DNA of 33,677 nt from Azoarcus sp. Lineage in GTDB: Bacteria > Pseudomonadota > Gammaproteobacteria > Burkholderiales > Rhodocyclaceae. Of the stretch, positions 24,517-32,244 are shown piece after piece. Both the position numbers and the translations under genes were made by a program. Position 1 is the stretch's first letter. Each line of letters begins with the position of its first letter. Location of the stretch: the NCBI GenBank assembly GCA_013911595.1, contig JACESY010000013.1, forward strand, positions 1-33,677. The letters are read 5' to 3'. The notes beneath the pieces were generated by a model, which worked only from the letters and a program-made list of their open reading frames with translations, did no database searches and had not been told where the DNA came from.

Positions 24517-25434
24517 ATGGACTTTGCACGAATCATCAAGGAAATCGGCCGCGGCGCCAAGGGCGCACGCTCCATGGAGGCCGAAACCGCCGAAGCGCTG
24601 TTCGGCGCAATGCTCGACGCCACGGTGCCGGAGCTGGAACTCGGCGCCATCGTCATCGCACTGCGCGTGAAGAGCGAATCGCTGGCCGAACTGCTGGGCT
24701 TCAAGCGCGCGATGGACGCGCGCTGCGCACGCGTCGCCGTGCCCGACGGCCCGCGCTGCGTGGTACTGCCCACCTACAACGGCGCGCGACGCCAGGCCAA
24801 TCTGATGCCGCTGCTCGCGCATCTGTTGGCGCGCGAGGGCGTGCCGGTGCTGATCCAGGGCCGCCACGACTTCGACAGCCGCACGAGCCCGTTCGAACTG
24901 CTCGCCGCGCTCGACATCGAAGCGGCCGCCAGCGTCGAGGATGCGGGAACACGGCTCGCGCAAGGGCAGATCGCCTGCGTGCAGCTCGAGACCCTGCTGC
25001 CCGGCCTCGCCTGGCTGCTATCGCTGCGCCTACGCTTTGGCGTGCGCGGCAGCGGCCACACCATGGCCAAGCTGCTCGACCCCTGCCCGGGGCGCAGCGT
25101 GCGCGTGGTCTCGGTCACGCACCCCGAGTATCTTGTGCGCATGCACGACTTCCTCGTCCAGGACGGCGGCGTGTCCATGCTGCTGCGCGGCACCGAGGGC
25201 GAAGCCTTCGCCAACCCGCGCCGGCGGCCGCGCCTGCAGTGCTTTGTCGACGGGCATGTCGCCGAGGACCTGCCGGCCGAGGAAGGCGGCGCACCACCAC
25301 TGGCCGAGTTGCCCAACGCGCCCGGCGTCGCGGACAACGCCGCACTGATTCGCGACATGCTCAACGGCCGCGTCGCGGTGCCGCAGCCGCTGCGTGATCA
25401 GGCCCGGCTTCTGGTCGCGCTCGCGCGGGCCTGA
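24517..25434 (+). CDS. ybiB: DNA-binding protein YbiB (TrpD2-like)
   Basis: A 305-residue member of the nucleoside phosphorylase/anthranilate phosphoribosyltransferase fold. The N-terminal helical domain (about 1-70) has AKGARSMEAETAEALFGAML. The region that in TrpD holds the PRPP-binding GTGGD motif reads PTYNGARRQANLMPLLA here. GVPVLIQGRHDF and LRFGVRGSGHTMAKLLDPC follow. That loss is typical of YbiB/TrpD2, which is reported to bind nucleic acids without TrpD enzyme activity and is LexA-regulated in E. coli. I see no LexA box here. The mRNA may be leaderless (-10 box 6 bp upstream). It is convergent with ectD across a shared inverted repeat. Confidence 0.9.
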   Translation: MDFARIIKEIGRGAKGARSMEAETAEALFGAMLDATVPELELGAIVIALRVKSESLAELLGFKRAMDARCARVAVPDGPRCVVLPTYNGARRQANLMPLLAHLLAREGVPVLIQGRHDFDSRTSPFELLAALDIEAAASVEDAGTRLAQGQIACVQLETLLPGLAWLLSLRLRFGVRGSGHTMAKLLDPCPGRSVRVVSVTHPEYLVRMHDFLVQDGGVSMLLRGTEGEAFANPRRRPRLQCFVDGHVAEDLPAEEGGAPPLAELPNAPGVADNAALIRDMLNGRVAVPQPLRDQARLLVALARA

Positions 25435-25447
25435 CATCGATCAGGCC
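25428..25447. terminator. Candidate bidirectional terminator between ybiB and ectD
   Basis: GGCCTGA-catcga-TCAGGCC is a perfect 7 bp dyad that contains both stop codons (ybiB TGA at 25432-25434 and, on the other strand, ectD TGA at 25441-25443). The position is ideal for a two-way terminator, but neither side has a proper T-run, so it is a weak candidate. Confidence 0.35.
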
Positions 25448-26370
25448 GCCTCCGTCTCTTCGGCGAAGTGCAGGTAGTCCGGCCTCATCCGCCGCAGCGG
25501 CGAGAAATCCTCACGCTCGCAGATGTACCAGGGGCGTGGTGCGTCCGCCGAAAACGGAGTTTGGGGACGGTTCTCGACGCTGTTGTAGACGAAGAAGATG
25601 TTCGAGCGTGGCCACGGCGACAGGTTGCCCGCCGAACCGTGCAGCGTGTTGCAGTCGAAGATCATGACCGTACCCGCACGGCCGGTGGCCGCGCGGATGC
25701 CGCGTGAGGCCATGCGTTCGATGCTCGCCGCATCGGGCAGGCCGGCTTCCTGACGCTGCAGCGAGCGACGGTAGTGGTGCTCGGGCGTGGCCCCGACGCA
25801 CTGGATGTACTCGGTGTGCGAGCCGGGAATGAGCATCAGCGGCCCGTTTAACGGGGTATTTTCGGTCAGCGACACGCTTACCGACAGCGTACGCATGCGC
25901 GGCAAGCCGTCCTCGGCGTGCCAGGTCTCGAAATCCGAGTGCCAGTAGAAGCCGTCGCCCCCCAGGCCCGGCTTAAAGTTCACGCGCGCCTGATGCACAT
26001 ACAGCTCGCTGGCGAGCAGGAACTCGGCAATGCCGAGCAAGCGTTCGTCACGCATCAGCTGCGAGTACAGCGCACTGTGACGATGCGGTGCGAAGAGCGA
26101 ACGCAGCGCACGCGAATCGCGCTCGGTGATGCATTCGGGGCGAGCAGCCAGCTCGGAGCGACGACGCAGTCGTTCCAGCTCCTGCCGCAGCACCGCGACC
26201 TCGGTCTCGTCAAACAGCCCTTCAAGCACCAAGAATCCGTCACGGCACCACGTCTCGTATTGGGCTTGCGAGAGCGGGCAGCCGAGTCGCCAAGACTGCC
26301 AGGCGACCGGGTCCAGGCGGGGCAGCACGCCCGGTTCCGTGCCGTGACGGGATGGATACAAATCCGTCAT
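25441..26370 (-). CDS. ectD: Ectoine hydroxylase EctD
   Basis: A 309-residue Fe(II)/2-oxoglutarate dioxygenase that converts ectoine to 5-hydroxyectoine, a compatible solute. FYWHSDFETWHAEDGLPRMR (about 141-160) gives the iron ligands His 144 and Asp 146, and the third ligand is His 244 in FDCNTLHGSAGN. ELYVHQARVNFKPG, LMLIPGSHTEYIQCVGATPE, HHYRRSLQRQEAGLPD and RSNIFFVYNSVEN are EctD-specific rather than general phytanoyl-CoA dioxygenase motifs. Length is normal. The ATG at 26370 has AGGAGG 6 bp upstream, better than an earlier in-frame ATG at 26424. No ectA, ectB or ectC lies within the window. A perfect 10 bp hairpin stands 45 bp upstream of the start. Confidence 0.93.
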   Translation of the reverse strand: MTDLYPSRHGTEPGVLPRLDPVAWQSWRLGCPLSQAQYETWCRDGFLVLEGLFDETEVAVLRQELERLRRRSELAARPECITERDSRALRSLFAPHRHSALYSQLMRDERLLGIAEFLLASELYVHQARVNFKPGLGGDGFYWHSDFETWHAEDGLPRMRTLSVSVSLTENTPLNGPLMLIPGSHTEYIQCVGATPEHHYRRSLQRQEAGLPDAASIERMASRGIRAATGRAGTVMIFDCNTLHGSAGNLSPWPRSNIFFVYNSVENRPQTPFSADAPRPWYICEREDFSPLRRMRPDYLHFAEETEAA

Positions 26371-26414
26371 GAAATCCTCCTCATGAAGTTCTCGTTTCAC
26401 ACACCGGCAAGGCG

Positions 26415-26443
26415 GTGCGGACATGCTGACGGGATGTCCGCAC
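26415..26443. promoter_or_regulatory. Perfect 10 bp inverted repeat in the ectD leader
   Basis: GTGCGGACAT-gctgacggg-ATGTCCGCAC is a perfect dyad with a 9 bp centre, between the pirin gene end and ectD. There is no T-run on either side. A weak promoter (TTGAAA, 19 bp, CTGAAT on the minus strand) lies just upstream, so the dyad would overlap or follow the transcription start. It could be an operator or a leader hairpin. Confidence 0.5.
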
Positions 26444-26505
26444 GCATTCAGTTCGGGACAGCGGACCCGATTTCAAGAGGAGGAAATTAATGCGGGGAGA
26501 GACAT

Positions 26506-27477
26506 TCAGCCGAGGCGACCGGCGCGAAAGTCCTCGACCGCCTGGCGGATCTCGTCGACATTGTTCATCACGAACGGCCCGTGCTGCACGATGGGCTCAC
26601 CCAGCGGGCACCCGGCAATCAGCAGCACGCGTGCAGGCGCACTACCCGCCGCAATGCGCACGCCGTCCGCATCGGCGGCGTTGTCGAGAATCGCCATGCG
26701 ACCGGCCGCAACCCGCTTGCCACCCACCGTCACTTCGCCGCGATACACATAGACGAAGGCGTTGTGTTGCGACGGCAGCGCCTGCGAGAAATGCGCGCCG
26801 GCCGGCAACGCGATGTCGGCGTATAGCGGCGCGGTGGCCTCGCGTGTCATCGCGCCCTCGATGCCATGACTGCGGCCGGCCACCAGTTTCACCGCCGCAC
26901 CGGCCGCGGTGCGGAAGGCGGGAATGTCCTCGCTCTTGAGGTCGCGATAGCCGGGCGTGCACATCTTGTCGCGTGCCGGCAGGTTCAGCCACAGCTGGAA
27001 GCCTTCCATCAGGCCGCCCTCCTGCTCGGGCATTTCGGAATGGATCACGCCGCGCCCGGCCGTCATCCACTGCACGCCGCCGTTCTCGAGCAGGCCTTCG
27101 TTGCCGGCACTGTCGCGATGGCGCAGCCGCCCGGCGATCATGTAGGTCACGGTCTCGAAACCGCGGTGCGGGTGATCGGGGAAGCCGCCGATGTAGTCGC
27201 CCGGATTGTCGCTGCGAAAGGCATCGAGCATCAGGAAGGGGTCGAGCCGTTCCTGCAGGTCGTCGGTAAGCACACGCGTGAGCTTCACGCCCGCGCCGTC
27301 CGAAGTCGCCGTCCCGGTGACCAGCCGCTCTACGCCGCGCGCACGCTCGACGTGCTCCTCGCTCGCCGCGTCGCGGACGGGGACGATCGCGTCGATCTCG
27401 GCGAGCAGTTCGGCCTGACTGCGTCCGAACACCGCGCGCCGCAGGGTGTCGGCAAAACCCTTGTTCTTCGTGCTCAT
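26506..27477 (-). CDS. Pirin family protein
   Basis: A 323-residue bicupin. The metal site is visible: GFPDHPHRGFETVTYM gives His 102 and His 104, and GRGVIHSEMP gives His 146 and Glu 148. FQLWLNLPARDKM and HNAFVYVYRGEVTVGGK mark the rest of the fold. Bacterial pirins can act as quercetin dioxygenases, and some interact with metabolic enzymes; the role here is unknown. An N-terminal extension of ~45 residues precedes the pirin core. The ATG at 27477 lies 13 bp after the azoR stop, so the two are probably one operon. The Shine-Dalgarno is weak, and an open frame extending into azoR is a shadow. Confidence 0.91.
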   Translation of the reverse strand: MSTKNKGFADTLRRAVFGRSQAELLAEIDAIVPVRDAASEEHVERARGVERLVTGTATSDGAGVKLTRVLTDDLQERLDPFLMLDAFRSDNPGDYIGGFPDHPHRGFETVTYMIAGRLRHRDSAGNEGLLENGGVQWMTAGRGVIHSEMPEQEGGLMEGFQLWLNLPARDKMCTPGYRDLKSEDIPAFRTAAGAAVKLVAGRSHGIEGAMTREATAPLYADIALPAGAHFSQALPSQHNAFVYVYRGEVTVGGKRVAAGRMAILDNAADADGVRIAAGSAPARVLLIAGCPLGEPIVQHGPFVMNNVDEIRQAVEDFRAGRLG

Positions 27478-27490
27478 CGCTTGTCCGCGC

Positions 27491-28090
27491 TCACGCAAGC
27501 GCGGCCTCCAGTTGTCGTTCGGCGTCGGTGAAGGCCTGTTCGACGGCCTCCTCGCCCATCGCCAGGCCTTCGGCATAGACGAAGCGCACATCGGTCATGC
27601 CCAGGAAGCCGAGCACCATCTTCAAATAAGGCACCTGCGTGTCGGCATCGGTGTCGCGGTATTTTCCGCCACGCGCGAGCGCCACGTACACCGTCTTGCC
27701 CGTGAGGAGCCCCTCGGGTCCGTTCTCGGTGTAGCGGAAGGTCACGCGTGCACGGGCGATCGCGTCGACCCAGTTCTTGAGCTGCGAGGAGATCGTGAAG
27801 TTGTACATCGGCACGCCCAGCACGATTACGTCGGCGGCCTGCACCTGCGCGATCAGCGCGTCGTCGAGTGCAACCCGCTCGACCTGCTCCGGCGTGCGCT
27901 CGCCCTCCGGCGTGAACAAGGCCTGCAACGCCGGCTCGTCGAGCACCGGATGGGGATGAGCGGCGAGATCGCGCACGCTCACGGTGGCGTCCGGGTGACG
28001 CTCGCGCAGGCGCTCGACGATGCGCTCGGCGAGCCGGGTGGAGTTGGCACCCGTACTGCGGGCGCTGGCGTTTACTTGCAGGATGATCAT
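27491..28090 (-). CDS. azoR: FMN-dependent NADH-azoreductase
   Basis: A 199-residue flavodoxin-fold quinone/azo reductase. The FMN phosphate loop is [15 protein letters not shown] (about 7-21). The flavin-binding motif [20 protein letters not shown] (about 92-111) and [16 protein letters not shown] are AzoR hallmarks, as is VALARGGKY near 138. These enzymes reduce quinones by two electrons and protect against electrophile and thiol stress. The ATG at 28090 has GGAGA 7 bp upstream. It is divergent from a LysR gene 89 bp away, the usual arrangement for a regulator and its target, and is followed by the pirin gene. Confidence 0.94.
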   Translation of the reverse strand: MIILQVNASARSTGANSTRLAERIVERLRERHPDATVSVRDLAAHPHPVLDEPALQALFTPEGERTPEQVERVALDDALIAQVQAADVIVLGVPMYNFTISSQLKNWVDAIARARVTFRYTENGPEGLLTGKTVYVALARGGKYRDTDADTQVPYLKMVLGFLGMTDVRFVYAEGLAMGEEAVEQAFTDAERQLEAALA

Positions 28091-28168
28091 GGTGAGTCTC
28101 CGTTGGAATTCGACATCACCATGGTATGGATTGCACGTACGAGCATTAACCGGGTTTTGCGGATAACA

Positions 28169-28188
28169 TTGTTCCAACAATGGAACAA
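28169..28188. promoter_or_regulatory. 20 bp palindrome over the LysR-gene start codon
   Basis: TTGTTCCA-acaa-TGGAACAA is a perfect 8 bp dyad whose centre contains the ATG (28180-28182) of the LysR regulator. It is also about 80 bp upstream of the azoR ATG. A likely regulator-binding site for autorepression and control of azoR; alternatively it could fold in the mRNA and hide the start codon. Confidence 0.5.
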
Positions 28189-29103
28189 AAGTCGCCCATC
28201 GATCCGAACGATCTCGTCGTCTTCGCCCATATCGTCGAGGCGGGCAGTCTCACGCGCGCAGCCGAACGCCTCGGCCTGCCCAAATCGACGGTCTCACGCC
28301 GCCTCGCCCAGCTCGAGCAAGGCCTCGGCGAGCGACTGCTACTACGCACCACGCGCAAACTCACGCTCACCGACTTCGGTCGCGGCATGCTGGTACATGC
28401 GCGCCAACTCGCCAGCGAGCTCGACGCGGCCAACGCGCTGGCCGAGCATCGTCAGGCCGGGCCGAGCGGGCGCTTGCGCATCTCGATGCCGGCCGATTTC
28501 GCCAACGCCGTGCTGCGCGACGTGCTCGCACGCTACGTCGAGCGTTACCCGGAGGTGGCGCTCGACATCGACCTGTCGCCGCGACGCGTCGACCTGATCG
28601 GCGAGAACTTCGACCTGGCGCTGCGCTTCGGCGACCTGCCCGACGACGCGACACTCGCCGCCCGCCCCATCGGCACGTTTTCCGACGGACTGTTCGCCTC
28701 CCCCGACTATCTGATCAGGCATGGACACCCGGCCAACCCCGAGGAACTGGACACCCATGCCTCCCTGCATCTGGTCGGCCGCGACGGGCTCGCCCGGCCG
28801 TGGACCCTGTCCGACGGCACGCGCAGCGTGCGCGTCGCGCCGCGCGTGCGCGTGACCGCCAACTCGCCGGATCTGCTCATCGGCCTGGCCTGTGCCGGCA
28901 GCGGCATCACGCTGGTACCGAGTCATTACGCGCGTAGCCAGGTGCGCGCGGGCCGTCTGGTGCCGGTGTTGCCGCAGTGGAGCGCGCCCGGCGGCAAGGG
29001 TTGGGCGGTGTTTCCGGGGCGCCGGCTGATGCCGTCACGCACACGCGCATTCCTCGACCTGCTCGCCCAGGCCGCGCCCACGTCTGAAGTCGATACGCCC
29101 TGA
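28180..29103 (+). CDS. LysR-family transcriptional regulator
   Basis: A 307-residue LTTR. The helix-turn-helix lies at about 12-60 ([20 protein letters not shown], then [20 protein letters not shown]), and the effector domain begins at about 95 ([13 protein letters not shown]) and includes [15 protein letters not shown]. It belongs to the CrgA/AaeR-like subgroup in style. Being divergent from azoR-pirin, it probably regulates them in response to quinones or other electrophiles (inferred from context). The chosen ATG gives the normal distance to the HTH but has no clear Shine-Dalgarno and sits inside a palindrome. Confidence 0.93.
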   Translation: MEQKSPIDPNDLVVFAHIVEAGSLTRAAERLGLPKSTVSRRLAQLEQGLGERLLLRTTRKLTLTDFGRGMLVHARQLASELDAANALAEHRQAGPSGRLRISMPADFANAVLRDVLARYVERYPEVALDIDLSPRRVDLIGENFDLALRFGDLPDDATLAARPIGTFSDGLFASPDYLIRHGHPANPEELDTHASLHLVGRDGLARPWTLSDGTRSVRVAPRVRVTANSPDLLIGLACAGSGITLVPSHYARSQVRAGRLVPVLPQWSAPGGKGWAVFPGRRLMPSRTRAFLDLLAQAAPTSEVDTP

Positions 29104-29129
29104 GGCTGTGGCACAAGGCCACGATGCCC

Positions 29130-29135
29130 TACAAT
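29130..29135 (+). promoter_or_regulatory. -10-like box TACAAT upstream of dsbB
   Basis: GCCC-TACAAT-CGTCGC lies 28 bp before the dsbB ATG in the 60 bp gap after the LysR gene. It is of the TANAAT-CG type seen elsewhere here. The -35 is weak. Confidence 0.4.
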
Positions 29136-29163
29136 CGTCGCTCACCCGAAGGGAAACGAACCG

Positions 29164-29688
29164 ATGTACCTGCCCGCCTCACGCCCGCTGTTCGCCGCTT
29201 TGTTCGTCGCCTGCTCGGCGCTGCTCGGCTTCGGCCTGTACCTGCAGCATGTCGTCGGCCTCGAGCCGTGTCCGATGTGCATCTTGCAGCGCTACGCTTT
29301 CGTCGCGATCGCGCTAGTCGCGCTGATCGCCACCGTGCACGGACCGCGCCGCACCGGCACCGTGCTCTACGGCCTGTTGGTGCTGACCGCGGCGCTGGCC
29401 GGTGGCGGCGTCGCGGCCCAGCAGACGCGACTGCAACTCGAGCCGCCATCCCTCGCGGAGTGCGGACCGGGCTTCGAATACATGGTCGAGAGCTTCGGAC
29501 TGGCCGAGGCCCTGCCGATGATGTTTCGCGGCGCGGGCGATTGTGCGGCGATCGACTGGACCTTTCTCGGACTGACCATCGCCAACTGGTCGCTGATCTG
29601 CTTCGCGCTCATCGCGCTGTTCGCGTTGGTGATGATCGCGCGCGGCGGACGCCGGCGGCGCGAAGGCTGGCGCGGATTCAGCCGATGA
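29164..29688 (+). CDS. dsbB: Disulfide bond formation protein DsbB
   Basis: A 174-residue inner-membrane quinone reductase that reoxidises DsbA. It has four transmembrane segments, the first periplasmic cysteine pair CPMC at 36 and 39 (LEPCPMCILQRYAF), and the second pair Cys 100 (LAECGPG) and Cys 127 (GAGDC). ILQRY retains the Arg near the quinone site. GAAGGGA precedes the ATG by about 9 bp. The 3' end overlaps the convergent PilZ gene by 11 bp. Confidence 0.95.
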   Translation: MYLPASRPLFAALFVACSALLGFGLYLQHVVGLEPCPMCILQRYAFVAIALVALIATVHGPRRTGTVLYGLLVLTAALAGGGVAAQQTRLQLEPPSLAECGPGFEYMVESFGLAEALPMMFRGAGDCAAIDWTFLGLTIANWSLICFALIALFALVMIARGGRRRREGWRGFSR

Positions 29689-29986
29689 CTTCGACGATCT
29701 CGCCGCCGACTTCGTAGTCTCCGGGCGAGACCATGTGACAGCGCTTGACGCGCAGGTGCGCGACCAGCGGGGGGCGCTCCAGCCCGCCGGGTGGCGAGGA
29801 CACCTCGACCGTCAGCACCTCGGCCTCGCCAGGCACGTAGGCCGAGCGCAGCGTCATCCCGCCTACGGACAGTTCCACGCATTCGGCATCGACGGGGGCG
29901 GCGTCATCGAACAGGATGCGCGCCGGCGAGCCCATCTGCAGGCGGCGATCGGAACGGCGCTCGTGAGGCGGCAGGGATTGCGTCAT
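29678..29986 (-). CDS. PilZ-domain protein
   Basis: A 102-residue single-domain protein. HERRSDRRLQMGSPARILFD (about 8-27) supplies the RxxxR c-di-GMP-binding motif, and ELSVGGM (about 38-44) is the second motif in the form ExSxxG, where D/NxSxxG is canonical. VAHLRVKRCHMVSPGDYEVGG closes the barrel. It may bind c-di-GMP, though the altered acidic residue leaves this open. It follows cbiX by 32 bp; a TAGAAT box overlapping the cbiX stop could be its own promoter. Its end overlaps dsbB. Confidence 0.83.
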   Translation of the reverse strand: MTQSLPPHERRSDRRLQMGSPARILFDDAAPVDAECVELSVGGMTLRSAYVPGEAEVLTVEVSSPPGGLERPPLVAHLRVKRCHMVSPGDYEVGGEIVEVIG

Positions 29987-30018
29987 CGGCTCATCCAGCA
30001 GGGATTCCCGGCATCATT

Positions 30019-30417
30019 CTAGCCGTCGGCGCGGTGCGCCGATAAGACACCGGCGCTGCGTAGCGCGTATTCGGCCATTGCGGCGATGACCATGTCCGAT
30101 TCGCCCACCGCAGGCACGAGTTCGATGTGGCAGGTCGGGTGGCGTTCGCGTGCGGCATCGAGCAGGTCGGGCAGATCCTTCTTCACGTGGCCGCCCTGGG
30201 CGAGGAACATCGGCACCACGGTGATGCGGCGCGCACCGCCACGGGCGAGGCAGTCGATGGTATCGACCAGGCCGGGCTGCATGAACTCGAGAAAGGCCAG
30301 CTCAACTTCGGTGTCAGGCGCGGCGCGGCGCACGACCTCGCGCGCGCGGGCCATCGGCTCGGCCCATTGCGGGTCGCGTGCGCCGTGTCCAAACAGCACG
30401 ATCGCGGATTCGCTCAT
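30019..30417 (-). CDS. cbiX: Sirohydrochlorin chelatase-like CbiX (short form)
   Basis: A 132-residue protein of the CbiX/SirB small-chelatase family, half the size of class II CbiK-type chelatases. VLFGHGARDPQW has the first metal-binding His (about 11) and VVPMFLAQGGHVKKDLP the second (about 77). These enzymes insert Co2+ or Fe2+ into sirohydrochlorin, for cobalamin or siroheme; which one is not decidable here. The ATG overlaps the tcdA stop by 4 bp. It is the third gene of the MBL-tcdA-cbiX operon. Confidence 0.91.
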   Translation of the reverse strand: MSESAIVLFGHGARDPQWAEPMARAREVVRRAAPDTEVELAFLEFMQPGLVDTIDCLARGGARRITVVPMFLAQGGHVKKDLPDLLDAARERHPTCHIELVPAVGESDMVIAAMAEYALRSAGVLSAHRADG

Positions 30418-31208
30418 TGATGTTCTCCCATGTCGTGGTCCGCCGGCGCAAACAAGGCATCGAGCGCGCGCGAGGCGGCAAACAGACCGAAACTGGCCGT
30501 GACCGCCATGCTAGAACCGTAACCTGCACAGGCCAGCCCCTGCGGCGCGGCCTCGCACGCGTCGGAAAGAAGCGGCGGTTGTTCTGAATACACGGCAGTG
30601 ACTGCGAAACGGCGCTTCGGTTCGCGCGGGAAGCCATGTTCGGCGCGCAGACGGCGACGCAACCGGGACAGTAACGGGTCGTGGGTGGCGCGCGCGAGGT
30701 CGTCGACGCGGATACGTGTCGGGTCGGTCTTGCCCCCTGCACCGCCGCACACCACCAGCGGCACGCGCGCCGCCCGGCAGGCCAGCACCAGCGCAAGCTT
30801 TGCGTTCATGTCATCGACCGCATCGACCACTACATCGCAGCCGGCAACCAACGCCGCAGCGTTGGCGGGGGTGAGGAATTCCTCGACCACCTCGACGGCA
30901 ATGCCCGGATCGATGGCCGCGATGCGATCACGCATCGCAAGCACCTTGGCCTGGCCCAGCGTCGGTTCCAGTGCATGGATCTGGCGGTTGATGTTGGACT
31001 CGGCAACATGATCCAGATCGACCAGACGCAGGCACCCGACCCCGCTGCGCGCCAGGGTCTCGGCGACCCAGGAACCGACCCCGCCCACGCCCACCACGCA
31101 CGCGCGCCGATGCGCCAGCGCGTCGAGCGCGGCCGGTCCATACAGGCGGGCGATGCCGCCGAAGCGGCGGCCACGGTCGACCTCGACCGCGGCCGGCACC
31201 GCGCTCAT
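30414..31208 (-). CDS. tcdA: tRNA threonylcarbamoyladenosine dehydratase TcdA
   Basis: A 264-residue E1-like enzyme that cyclises t6A37 of tRNA to ct6A using ATP. RFGGIARLYG, the ATP-binding loop VVGVGGVGSWVAETLARSG (about 38-56) and LVDLDHVAESNINRQIHAL (about 62-80) are classic; DDMNAKLAL and VVCGGAGGKTDPTRI follow. The ATG at 31208 overlaps the MBL gene stop by 4 bp, which sets the start; a longer frame upstream is a shadow. Its stop overlaps cbiX by 4 bp. Confidence 0.94.
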   Translation of the reverse strand: MSAVPAAVEVDRGRRFGGIARLYGPAALDALAHRRACVVGVGGVGSWVAETLARSGVGCLRLVDLDHVAESNINRQIHALEPTLGQAKVLAMRDRIAAIDPGIAVEVVEEFLTPANAAALVAGCDVVVDAVDDMNAKLALVLACRAARVPLVVCGGAGGKTDPTRIRVDDLARATHDPLLSRLRRRLRAEHGFPREPKRRFAVTAVYSEQPPLLSDACEAAPQGLACAGYGSSMAVTASFGLFAASRALDALFAPADHDMGEHQ

Positions 31209-32164
31209 GCGGTCACCGCTTCGGGGTGCTTGTCCATCCACATGCCCAGTCCCTGCGCGTTCATGTCCAGATCCATGCGCAGCAACTCGAGCACCTCCTC
31301 CTCGGACACGGGCGCGCCCTGACGCTCGACCTCCTCGCACACGAGCTGCTCGAGCCCGGCCAGGATCTCGACGTGGCGCTTGACGCCGTGACCGCGCGCG
31401 GCGCATGCGATGGCCACCTGGGCGTCGATTAGCCGGTGCAGGTCGGTGGCGATTCGATCGACACCGGTCACGCGGCTGTAATGACCCAGATAGATCGCCT
31501 CCGGACGCAGCGAGGCAATGCGGTCAATCGAGCGATGCAGCGCGTCAGGCTCGAACTCGGAAGGCATGGTCGACGGAAAGACGAAGGCATGGCCGTCGCG
31601 GTCGAGTTCGCGGTAGGACACGCCAAAGGTATCGCCGACAAAACCGGCGTGTGCCGTCTCATCCCAGATCGCGATGTGGTGGCGTGTGTGACCGGGCGTG
31701 TCGAGCACGCGGAAGCTGCGCTCGCCCAGCGCCACACGCAGACCTTCTTCGGCCGCGACGATGCGCTCGGCCGGCACCGGCACGGGCTCGCCGTACATCT
31801 CGACGAGCCGCTGCGAACCATAGACTTCGGCGTTGGCGCTCCACAGCCGCTGCGGATCGGCCAGATGGCGCACGCCGCGCGGGTGCACCAGCAACCGCGC
31901 CTGTGGCAGGGCCGCCATCAGCGGACCGGCGCCGGCCGCATGATCGAGGTGGATGTGGGTCAGCATGACCCAGTCGACGTTCTCGGGTGCGATGCCCGCG
32001 GCTGCCAGGGCGGAGAACACCCGCGGCACCGACGCCGGTGTTCCGGCATCGATGATGGCGGCGCGGCCGCGATGGATTACGAGATGGATCGCCGCCAGGC
32101 CGTCACGGCCGTATCCGGCATCGATCGCGAGCACCCCGTCGGGATGCGCGGTCACGTACTGCAC
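31205..32164 (-). CDS. MBL-fold metallo-hydrolase
   Basis: A 319-residue metallo-beta-lactamase-fold protein. The metal motif is LTHIHLDHAAGAG (His 70, His 72, Asp 74, His 75), with LDTPGHTRHHIAIWD and FVGDTFGVSY giving the next ligands and YLGHYS the last His. It is close to the glyoxylase II / SoxH-like group. A C-terminal helical extension of about 90 residues follows. Substrate unknown. The start is GTG with GGAGG 7-8 bp upstream. It leads the operon with tcdA and cbiX and is divergent from the C-S lyase gene, with 80 bp between. Confidence 0.9.
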   Translation of the reverse strand: MQYVTAHPDGVLAIDAGYGRDGLAAIHLVIHRGRAAIIDAGTPASVPRVFSALAAAGIAPENVDWVMLTHIHLDHAAGAGPLMAALPQARLLVHPRGVRHLADPQRLWSANAEVYGSQRLVEMYGEPVPVPAERIVAAEEGLRVALGERSFRVLDTPGHTRHHIAIWDETAHAGFVGDTFGVSYRELDRDGHAFVFPSTMPSEFEPDALHRSIDRIASLRPEAIYLGHYSRVTGVDRIATDLHRLIDAQVAIACAARGHGVKRHVEILAGLEQLVCEEVERQGAPVSEEEVLELLRMDLDMNAQGLGMWMDKHPEAVTA

Positions 32165-32244
32165 GATGAAACCTCCAAGCGCGGGTGTGCGCGGGCGCTA
32201 TTGTATATCCTCGGGGACCGAGCCCCTCGTAACACGGAGTTTCG

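Noticed and set aside
24517..25434. Anthranilate phosphoribosyltransferase (trpD)
   Set aside because: The PRPP-binding GTGGD motif is missing and no trp genes are nearby; the sequence fits YbiB/TrpD2.
26371..26424. Upstream ATG (26424) for ectD
   Set aside because: It falls in the leader hairpin and has no ribosome-binding site, while the ATG at 26370 follows AGGAGG and matches normal EctD length.
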